Of a stretch of 64,000 nt of DNA, positions 45,501 through 57,500 are shown piece by piece (position 1 is the first letter of the stretch; every line of letters starts with the position of its first letter). The notes under the pieces are model-generated. The model made no database searches. It saw nothing but the letters and a program-made list of their open reading frames with translations, and was not told the DNA's origin. The stretch is from Tridacna crocea. Its lineage: Eukaryota > Mollusca > Bivalvia > Cardiida > Cardiidae. The translations under genes were made by a program, and so were the position numbers. The DNA lies in NCBI GenBank assembly GCA_943736015.1, contig OX031070.1, forward strand, positions 22,527,673 through 22,591,672, given 5' to 3'.

Positions 45501-48500
45501 TCTACGTAGAGAAATGACCCTCTGGGGTCAAGAATGACTCGTGGTTCATTTTGTAGAGGAGGGTCATTTCATTACACCGGGACGAAGTGACATAAATGCA
45601 CGATACCAAGCAAGCAAATCCATACTTATGGATCCATGGCACTTAGCCACTTTTTTTTATTCTAAACAAAATGACTTAATTATAAGGTAGATTGGACCTT
45701 GTTCCTACAGTAAATTGACTTGCAGGGAAAAGTTTCGGCCCATGTAAGCCCGCGCGGATTGCGGTCTGTTGGCAAGGTAGCCAGGAAACCAGCTAGGTAG
45801 CCAGCTAGCTAGTCTGTTAGTATCTAAACAGCCAGCCAATCAGCCACTCAAGAGTATAAATTATTTGTCCAATCAGCTAGAAACTAGAAACGTTAACCCC
45901 CCAACAGGATATTTTCCTACACTACTTTTACAAGAGAACATCAATAAAACCCTGTAGGTACATATCGGTAAAACATGACATCTCTGAATCATCCTACGTG
46001 TTTCTATTTTCATTGAAACACATGGCTTCTTACATGCAACGTTTCATCGTAAATATCGGTCCCTGAAGGTAACCCGTTACTAAATAATCCCATATTTAAC
46101 CCTTTCCCAAACGGCAAATTTTGCACCAGATCAAATTGAAAGCATTTTGCCGATGACAAATTAACGGTTGCTAAAAAGACGATTTTTTTCCATATGATGG
46201 GGTAGAAAACATTGTGGGAAAAGGAGAAAACAGCATTTTCTTCTTTTCCCACAATGTTTTCAAAAGGCTTCTATTCCTGAACCGAAAAAACCAGGGATTG
46301 TTTGGGAAATGGTTAAACAACCTTATCAAAAAAGGCTTATGACTAATGTTGTTGGAAAAGGAGAAATGCTGGTAATCAGTACTTTCTCCTTTTCTCCATA
46401 ATAGTTTAAACCCTTTAAAAATCAAACATTAGTTTGAACCAAATTCAATTCGTCCTCTGAAAGTGCATTTAGTTTTGACAAGCTAAAAGTTTTTCGTCTG
46501 ATAAAGGTTAAGTCATGCCTGTGTGTCAATACAAAAGCCATGTTTCATGACGATCAATTCATTTAAATGAGGCCTTAATCCTTTAACCCTTTACCACACA
46601 ATACCGACTATTTACGACCCTGGGCATGAAAACTTTTGAAAACATTGTAGGAAAAAGAATTGGTAACCAAAATTAACACTTCACAACACAATCGGATCCA
46701 AAGGTTTAACCAAAATTTTCTCCCCCCCCTCCTCCAATCTTTTCTACAATATCTAAGAAAAATTATATCATTTGAGCCACTGTGAAATTGTCGTCTACAA
46801 AAGCTTTCAGTTTGGACAAGGCTAATATTTTTTTTCGTCTGGTGAAGGGTTAAAGGGAGTTACTCATACTGTCATCATATCACGGAACTAAACGATTCAT
46901 CACTGAATATGTGATCCAATAGCTGGCAAAGCATCGGTAAAGTAGAATGATAAAAGAATTTTCTTTAAAAAATTAATTGTATATCCTTAATGGGCTACGA
47001 AATCTATTCAGGTATTTCCAAATTTCGCACCGGAGTTTCGCAAAGACCTGTGGGAATTTCAAATGATCACTAACAATGCACCAATTTGGAGGGTTTGAAT
47101 TCAGATTATATCTAGTATGATGACGTCATATCTGATGAAATAGACGGAGTTACCAAATGGCCACAGTGGCACCTTTATACTTAATATAATTCTGAATTTT
47201 ATACAAATATGAAAGACAAATAAATCTAGTTGTATCTATCAGTACTTTACAAGAAATTTGGAACAGTTTTTAACACCATTTAACAAAGATTTGAGGGGTT
47301 TTTTTTAACGTTCCTAAAAGACTGTCTATTAACCCTTTCCCAAACAGCAAATTTTGGACCAGACCAAACTGAAGCATTTTGCAGATGACAAATTAACAGT
47401 TGATAAAAAGATGATTTTACGGTATGATAGGGTAGAAAACATTGTGGGAAAAGGAGAAAATGCTGGTTACCAGCATTTTCTCCTTTTCCCACAATGTTTT
47501 CAAAACGCTTCTATTCCTGACCCGTAAAAACAAGGGGCTGTTTGGGAAAGGGTTAAACGATTTCAAATAGAAAATCAGGGACCATATTCACGTATCGTCC
47601 TACAGTGAATTATCGGTCAAATTCTCAAAAACTTATTAAATTTCAAAGTAACTAGACTCCTGATTGGCTAAACCAAGAGCAATGTTTGTACTTGTTCTTC
47701 ATTTCACATATTCTGTTTGTTGTCTGCAAATCCATTTTAAATAATCAAGTCCAAACGTTAATTTTCTGGTAAAAAGTCAGCTGTGAAAATGCGTCGGGGT
47801 AAAAAAAGAAAGTACATGTAATTATGTCCGAAGTTTACCTGTTCTTGTAAACATTCTATCTGTGTGGCCTGAGTGGCGGATATATCAGTCACACCTTTAG
47901 TATCTCGAAGTTTATCGACTTTGTCAACTAGTTGTTCTTCCTTCAACCTTGCTTGCTGGAGTTCTTCGAGGAGTTTTTCGTTCTGGAAACAGAAAACACA
48001 AACTGGTTGATTTTATGAAGTGTTCTAGTTTAACCCTTTACTCCATAGATACTCATTTCTACGCATCGCTTGTTGGTGCCTTTGGAAAACGTTGTGGCAA
48101 AATGTGAAAATTGCTCGTAACGAGCAATTTCACCTTTTGCCACAATGTTTCTATGCTATCAAACGGTGTCATATACAAATAAGAAACAGCTTGATCCTTG
48201 CTGTTATTTAGGGTCAATTAGAGATACAATAGAAATGCCTTATGGGCTACAGGGTTAAGACACCACATCATAGCCGTGGCCTGGCGAGACTCAGGACAAA
48301 CCTGGACATTTCAGCTGTCGCTGCGATATAGCAGAAACAATGTACATCACCGTTCCAGGGAACAGTTGATCGATCAGCAACACAGGCAGGCAATAGACTC
48401 TACCTTATGAGAAAGCCAGGAAAAACATGTTCGTCACCGACCGCCATGATATGACCTTAGCTGTAAAAGTGGCTTAAACCCAATACAGTCAACCAACCAA

Positions 48501-51500
48501 TCAGCGTGCACGGTCCGCGCAGGTTGACAAGAGTCTAAACGTTTTGCAGGCGCTTTAAACTCCCCTCCCACCTCATTTCACAGAGCACAGCTCAACAATT
48601 AAAACATGAATACGGTCTCAGCCGACGATGGTACCCGCACGGCTTCGTGTTACAGTTTACAAATATCACTCAATAAGAAATTACAGAATCTGAGCACAAA
48701 GATTTTAATTTCCTGTTTAGCCGTAGACATCATGAGAAGCTCTTTCATCTTTACGATCGATTTGTTTCTTGTTTATCTCTTATCACTAGACAACATTTTT
48801 TTAAGAGTTCCGTATTAAAAGCTTTTGCAGACACCAAGTTAATTGTGGCTCCGATGGTGAACTTTGTCCATTTAAAAGATAAAAAAAAAAAACCTTGCGG
48901 GAAAAGGAGAAAATGCTGGTAACAGCATTTTTCCTTTTCCCGCAAGGTTTTCAAAAGCTTTCTTTCACGGACGGAGGGCAATAAAACTGAGGATTTATAA
49001 GTAAAGGGTTGATGATCTTTTATTTTTTCTTCTCTCAGTATCTTAGTTATACAGACTGTGAATAAAATTAATGCGGCGAAATGGAGCGAAATGACAGATG
49101 CAAGTAACTGCAGCTGCAACAATTTCAATTTCCTGTACATGTAGTCTTGTGGCTAAAACATTTAATCCTTAAAGCATTATCTATTAACCCATTATCCGAA
49201 ATCCCTAATTTTGCCGCCCCTGAGAAAGAAGCTTTTAGAAAACATTGTGGGAAAAGGAGAAAATGCTGGTAACCAGTATTTTCTCCTTTTCCTACAATGT
49301 TTTCTACCCTTCACAAAAGAAATTTCAAATTTCCAGTCACTTTTATTTTTTCATCTGCAAATGCTTTCAATTTGGACAAGCCTAAAAATTTTCGTTCCGT
49401 AATGACTTAACCCTTTACCCATAAGGCATTTCTATGGTATCTCTAATGAACCCTAAATAACAGCAAGGATGAACCGTTTCTTATGTGTATATGACACCAT
49501 TTGATAGCATAGAAAACATTGTGGCAAAAGGTGAAATTGCTCGTCACGAGCCAATTTCACCTTTTGCTACAATGTTTTCCAAATGCTCTTACAAGCGATG
49601 CGTAGAAATGAGTATCTATGGAGTAAATGGTTAACAATTTTCCAGACTTGTCCATGTGCTCTTGACAGTTTTATTAACCAGTGCTCCCGCAGATACTACA
49701 AGGTGATTATTTATATATTAAACTTGACCAATGCTGTGGTAAAAGGGGGGTTAATGCATCTCCATGGTGCATAATACTAAACAAATCATCATAATTATCA
49801 TCATGGATCCAAAAGGTCCATTTTAAATAACGATAGAATGAATTGTGAGTTAGGCTAGTCCTTTCAAATGCAGAAAGTTGACCAATAACAAAAGGTTTCG
49901 GCCAAGGTCAGCCTCGGTCGATACTTATTACAAATGTTTAAAGTCCTATTTTCACACAGCATGGTTCATTTATATGGGCTTTGGTGAAAAGGTTACAGAA
50001 ACAATTTTTATGTTACAGTAAACAGCTACTAAACTTTAAAAGCTTATAAAAGAATTCATTTTTTTTTTATTCAAAAGTAGCGTTTAGAAAATTGCGAGTC
50101 CACACACAGCATAGTTCATTTATATCGGGCTTTGGTGAAAAAGTTACAGAAATATGTTACAGTAAATTACGGTAAACAGCAACTAAACTTTAAAGGTTTG
50201 TAATAGTTTTTTTTTGTGTGTATTATCAAAAGTAGCGTTTGAAGAATTGCGAGTCCAGTGACCTATCGCTTCGCAGGTCCCTTAACTCATTACCAAACGA
50301 CAATATTTTAGGCTTGTCCAAATCGAAAGGATTTGCAGACGACAAAATAAAAGTGAATGAAATTTTGAAATTTGTTTTGTGAAAGGTAGAAAAAATTGTG
50401 GGAAAAGGAGAAAATGCTGGTAACCAGCATTTTCTCATTTTCCCACAATGTTTTCTAAAGGCTTCTTTCTCAGGGTCGTCAAATGTAGGGATTGTGTGGC
50501 AATCCCTACATTAGGTTAAATACCATACAGTCGATCAATTAATCATCTATATGTTTTCGAAAATAGCAGAGTTTAAAATTCAAGATCTGCACTGAGTTAT
50601 TCCGTCAACAGGTCAAAAAGACTTTCACGTTTCAAAGCAGTAAAGTTTGATTCATCATAGAGCCTAGGTGTTAATGCATTTAATTTGTAATGAATGTCAG
50701 TATCAGATTACAGTTGTGATGAAACAAGGCAGTACCATTACAAGAGACAGGTAAGTATCGATCACTATCTTTAGCTGAAGATAACTTGGCGCGAGCTTTG
50801 TTTTATGGTCTTTCGTCACCTAAGGTCATTATTTATCATGGTAGGTAACGTGGTTTTAAAAGAATAGTATGTTTGAAAGAAAGCTGTTTGGATGGAGGGA
50901 ACTATATCCAGGGCAAACTTTAACCCTTTACCACACTATGACGACTTTGATGCTCCTGGAATATAAATCTTCTAAAAACATTGTGGGAAAAGAAGAAAAT
51001 GCTGGTAACCAGCATTTTCTCCTTTTCCCACAATGTTTTCTACTCTATCAAAGAAAAATTACAACATTTGAGCCACACTGAAATAGCCGTATGCAAATGC
51101 TTTCAATTTGGACAAGACTAAAATTTTGCTGTCTGGTAAAGGGTAATCAGGCACACATACACACACACCCCCACCCACACACACACACCTACACGTATTG
51201 CATTCGTTCTGAGGACCTTGAAACTTTACGTCATTATGAGGACACACACACAAATCGAACCCAGTCGTTAAGCTTCAAAGGACTTGAAGATGATACTATT
51301 GCTAGTGTGCATGTATGATTTTGAGTTTCAGTGCAATCGGACGATTCTGTTTATCTGTTTATCCATCTGTACGTGTGCATGTTGACAGACTTCCAAAATT
51401 GTCATCGTAATGGACTTACAAATAAATGTGTCACTAAAGGGACAAGAACTTATAAAGCCGTTTTAACCCTTTACAAAACCACAATATTTTAGACTGGTCC

Positions 51501-54500
51501 AAATAGAAAGCACTTGTAAACGACAAAATAAATGGAACTCAAAAATTGAAATTTGTTTCCAAAAGGGTAGAAAACATTGTGGGAAAAGGAGAAAATGCTG
51601 GTTACCAGCATTTTCTCCTTTTCCCACAATGTTTTCACAAGGCTTCTTTATCAGGGTCGTAAAAACCTGGGATTGTTTGGTAAAGGGCTAAATACGACAA
51701 ATATTGCTTCTTCAAAGTTATGTTTCGGGAAATAATATCTCCTTGTCAGACAGAGTTCTGTGCAGTCTTATCTTGACCTACACTGTCCGTAACAGGTCAG
51801 CGAGTCGAGCTTAGCAGCCCAAGGGTTAATGCAATGGTTCACGGAGATGCCTTTACCTCCTTTTACTACAATATTTTCATGAGGCTTCTTTCTAATGGTC
51901 GTTAAAAGTCGAGGTTGTGTGGTAAAGATTTAATCATTCACTCCATAGATACTCATTTTGACGTATCAACAACAGACAGCTTTTGAAAACATTGTGGGAA
52001 AAGGTGAAATTGCTCGTAACGAACAATTTCTTCTTTTCCCACAATGTTTTCCACTCAGTCAGATATTTGTATCCTCATTTGTCCATATTTTTGACATCAT
52101 ATCTTTATCTGCTGCTGAAATGGAAGAGCCCCAAATTGGCATATCAGGTAAAGGGTTAACTGATTAATTAGAGACAATAATAATGACGTGACCATAGACA
52201 GTCGACCGTAGTTTCACTTTCGTTTTGATCCAGGAACAGCATGCTAATCTATTGAACAAAAGGCCACTGAGTACATTTCACTGACAAATAGGATTGTAAT
52301 CTTTGATCAAACAATCCGGTAATTTAACAACCACGAGGATGAAAGCATTGTGGCCAAAGGATACAAGAGGACCATTTGCCCTGGAGCACTCACCTGAGAC
52401 TATAGCTTTATTTCCGTTGTGTTAATGTGATGAACTTTAAACTGTCTACATAATCTGACCTTACTGCATTGTCTTGACTTTGACAGGAAGGGTGGGGGGT
52501 CACCTATTCTTTCGCTACTGATATTAAATACTACTTTTAAAATGTGAATTGATGTTCCCTCTAGCCTTTCTTTAATCCTTTATTTATGGGAAAATATAAC
52601 AGAATACAATATTAAAATAGGGAGATTTTTTATTAGGGAAATATTGAAACGGTATAAAGTTTTGACTAATATAGTACATTTCTACAATGGTCTGCTTTGT
52701 TCAATACTTATGTATGTAAGTAAACAATTTTATGATCTGACCAGTATATTTCTATAGTTCCTGTTTAGCCTTGGGTATTAGCAAAAACAATATCTACAGC
52801 TAATTGGTTGTCAGTTGTTGGTTCATCCCAAAAGCAATTTACAGCCAAATTTGTTGCTTGAAGTTTTTCTTTATCAGATACATTAATGTTGAAGTCTCCA
52901 AGTATAACTAAACTACTATTTTTATTCAAGAGCTCTTTTTGATTAGTTCTCAAGTAATCCCTATCATTCATTGTTGGAGAAAAGGAAATTTAAAGTTTTC
53001 CTTCTTTGTTCCTATGTTCCAACCTATGACCTCTGGGGCATGGCCAGTTTTGACGCCAGATACACCATATGACCAAACTTGGTAGAGGTCCACTAGAAGA
53101 TTCTGCATACCAAATATCAAAGCTCTGTTCCTTCAAGTTTCAGAGCGGAAGATTTTTAAAGGTTTCTTTTTTTGTTGAGATGTTCGAACCTGTGACCCCC
53201 ACGGAAAGGCTAATTTTGACCCCAAGGGCATGACATGAACAAAGTTGGTAGATGTCCACAAGGAATCGCTACATGCCAAATATCAAAGCTTTATGCCTTC
53301 TAGTTTTAGAGAAGAAGAATTTTAAAATTTTCTTTCTTTGTTCCTATGTTCGAACTTGTGACCCCCGGGGCAGGTCCAGTTTTGAATCCAGGGGCATCAT
53401 ATGAACACACTTGGTAGAAGTCCACTAAGAATTGCTACATGCCAAATATCAAAGTTCTACTCCATCAAGTTTCAGAGAAGAAACTTTTGTTAAAATTTTC
53501 CTTCTTTGTTCCTATGATCGAACTTATGAACCCCGGGGCGGGGCCAGTTTTGACCCCAAGGACGTCATATAGACAAACTTGGTTGAGGGCCACTAGATGC
53601 TACATACCAAATATCAAAGCTCTATGCCTTTTAGTTTTTGAGAAGAAGAATATTAAAGTTTTCATTCTTTGTTCCTATGTTTAAACTTGTAACCCCGGGG
53701 CAGGGCCGGTTCTGACCCCAGGGGCATCATGTGAACAAACTAGGTAGAGGTCCACTAGGATATGCTTCATACCAAATATCAAAGCTCTACGCCTTCAAGT
53801 TTCAGAGGAGAAGATTTTTAAAGTTTTCCTTCTTTGTTCCAATGCTTAAACTTGTGTCCCCCGGGGTGGGGCAAGTTTTGACCCCAGGGGCATGACTTGA
53901 AGAAACGTGGTAAAGGTTCACTTGGAGATGCCATTTACCAAATATAAAAGTTCTAAGCTTTCTAGTTTCAGAGGAAAAGATTTTTAAGATTTTCCTTCTT
54001 TGTTCCTATTCTCAAACTTGTGACCCCTGGGGCGGGGCCAGTTTTTACCCCAGGGGCATCATTTGACCTAACTAGGTACAAGTTCACCAGGAGATGCCAC
54101 ATATCAAATATCAAAGCTCTACACCTTCAAGTTTCAGAGGAGAAGATTTTTAAAGTTTTCCTTCTTTGTTCCTATGCTCAAACTTGTGACCCCAGGGATG
54201 GGGCCAGTTTTAACCCCAGGGGCATAATTTGAACAAACTTGGTATATGTCCACTAGGAGATCCCACATACCAAATATTAAAGCTCTACGCCTTCAAGTTC
54301 TAGAGGAGAAGATTTTCAAAGATTTTGTTTGTTTTTTTCCTTTATGTTGCCATGGCAACCAGAGTTATGGGTAGAATTCAATTCTTTGAACAGTTTTGGT
54401 ACAGCTTTACCAAAGGAACATCCCTGCCAAGTTTCATCAAGATTAGCCCAGTGGTTTAGGAGAAGGAGATGTTTAAAGAAATTGTTAACGGTTGACGGTC

Positions 54501-57500
54501 GACGGACGACGGACATAGGGCGATCACAATAGCTCACTTTTATCACTTTGTGCTAAGGTGAGCTAAAAACGCTGGCATCCATGATGTTCCCCTTTTAAAA
54601 CAATGTTTTCTAATCTTTGGAAAACAAAATCTGATCGTTTGAGTCAAATCTAATTCGTCGTCTGCAAGTGCCTTCAATTCGGACAAGTTAATACTTCTGC
54701 TAATGAAAGAACATGTCATATCATACAAAACTTGTATCTGAAGTTGCCGACTAAAAACCTTTTCGCACGCCATCACTTTGGCTTTGTTGTACGTTAAACT
54801 AATTGCCTATTAAACTAAATACTAGTACCTTTTCATTTGTCGCCACTTTGGCTTAGCTATACGAAAACCTTATTGCCTACTTAACTGAATATCTTGTCAT
54901 AGGTCATATATACGTAAAACTTATTGCCTTCTAAAAAAAATACATCTTCTACGTTGTCATTTTGGCTTTGCTACACGTAAACCGTATTGCCTACTAAACT
55001 GAATATCTTGTCATAGGTCATATACTTAAAACGTATTGCCTTCTTAACTAAATACCTCCTCTACGTCGTCACTTGGGCTTTGCTATAGGTAAACCATATT
55101 GCCTACTAAACTAAATACCTTGTTATAGGTCATATACGTAAAACTTATTGCCTTCTAAACTAAATATTTCCTCTACATCGTCACTTTGGCTTTGCTACAC
55201 ATAAACCATATTGCCTACTAAACTGAATACCTTGTCATAGGTCATATACGTAAAACTTATTGCCTTCTAAACTAAATACCTCCTCTACGTAGTCAATTTG
55301 GCTTTGCTCTACGTAAGCCATATTGCCTACTAAACTAAATACCTTGCCATTGGTCATATACGTAAAACTTATTGCCTTCTTAACTAAATACCTCCTCTAC
55401 GTCGTCAGTTTGGCTTTGTTATACGTAAACCTTATTACCTACTAAGCCGAATACCTTGTCATAGGTCATACATACGTAAACTTATAAATTGCCTTCTTAA
55501 CTAAATACCTCCTCTGTGTCATCACTTGGCTTTGCTACTTGTACACCTTATTGCCTACTAAACTATATACCGTACCTTGTCAAAAGTCACGTGAAACTTA
55601 TTGCCTTCTAAACTAAATACCTCTTCTACGTCGTCACTTTGGCTTGCTATACGTAAACCATATTGCCTACTAAACTGAATACCTTGTCATAGGTCATATA
55701 CGTAGAACTTTTTGCCTTCTAAAGTTAATACCTCTTCTACGTCGTCACTTTGGCTTTGCTATACGTAAACCTTATTGCCTACTAACCTGAATACCTTATT
55801 GCCTTCTAAACTAAATATTTCCTCTACGTCGTCACTTAGGCTTTGCTATACGCAAACCTTATTGCCTACTGAATACCTTGTCATAGGCCATATACGTAAA
55901 ACTTATTGCCTTTAAACTAATTACCTCTTCTACGTCGTCACTTTAGCTTTGCTATACGTTAAACCTTCCTGTCAACTAAACTTGGGCAGACGGATTGACG
56001 GACAGACAGACAGACGGACGGTAACCACGCCATGACATAAGCTCTGCTGGATTTCAGCCAGTAGAGCTAAAATAACATTTTTTGCACGTCGTCACTTTGG
56101 CTTTGCCTAACGTAAAACTAATTGCCTTCTAAATCAAATACTTTTTTGTACGTCGTTGCTTTGGCTTTGCTATACGTAAAATCTATTGCCCTCCAAACTA
56201 AATACATTTTTGCACGTAGACGTTTCGACTTCGCTTTACATAAAACTTATTGCCCTCTACAATAAATACATTTTTGCACGTCGTTGCTTTGGCTTTGCTT
56301 TACGTTTAACTTATTGCCCTTTTAACTAAATACATTTTTGAACGTCGTCGCTTTGACTCTGCTATTCTCAAAACTTATTGCTATTTTAACTAAATACATT
56401 TTTGCACATCGTCGCCTTGACTTTGCTTTACTTAAAACTTATAGCCCTTTTAACTATTAACACATTTTGGCTACTCGTTGCTTTGACTTTGCTTCACTTC
56501 CAACTTATTGCCCTCTAATCTAAATACATTTTTGCACGTCGTCGCTTTGGCTTTGCTTTACAAAAAACTTATTGCCCTTTTAACTTAATACATTTTTGCA
56601 CGTCGTCGCTTTGGCTTTGCTATACGTAAAGCTTATTGCCCTCTTAACTAAATACATTTTTGCACGTCGTCGCTTTGGCTTTGCTATACGTAAAGCTTAT
56701 TGCCCTCTTAACTAAATATATTTTTGCACGTCGTCGCTTTGGGTTTGCTTTAAGTAAAGCTTATTGCCCTTGAGCTTACCTAAATACATTTTTTGTGCAA
56801 AACAGAAAATTACATAAACACGGAAAGTGTCGTTCGGATCAGCCTGCGCCCACTGCGCAGGCTGATCCAAGACGACACTTTACGCAAATGTCCGAATACC
56901 CCCCCCCCCCATTCGCGTGTTGCAAGCCATATGTGCAAGAGCCCATATCGCCGTCTAGCAAAACTATCAAAACTGTCAAATCACTTTTAAGTTTATAAAT
57001 TTTAACTGAAGAGAGTTGAAAGGCTCTTTTTGTCACTTTATCTCTTATCTTGTGACATTTTCACCCATATGACGTGGTTAATCTTCTAAGACCGGAGTAG
57101 ATTAATGGTAAATATATATAGCATACTGATTCTGTTTGTTTGTTTTCCTTTTACTATAACTTGCACAGGATAACGGCGAACACTGGACAATGTATTACGA
57201 TCCATAACAGGGGACTGAGTATGATGTCCTAAAATTATTTCAGTAGAAATATCAATTTATGACAAATCACAACCTCCTTTTGCCACATGCTTTCACAAAT
57301 TTCGATACTAATTACAGGTAGATATAATCCTACATATGTGTACACTTTACTGATTAACCCTTTACCCCATAAGGCATTTCTATGGTATCTCTAATTGACC
57401 CTAAATAACAGCAAGGATGAAGCCGTTTCCTTTGTGTATATCACACATTTTGATAGCATAGAAAACATTGTGGCAAAAGGTGAAATTGCTCGTCACGAGC

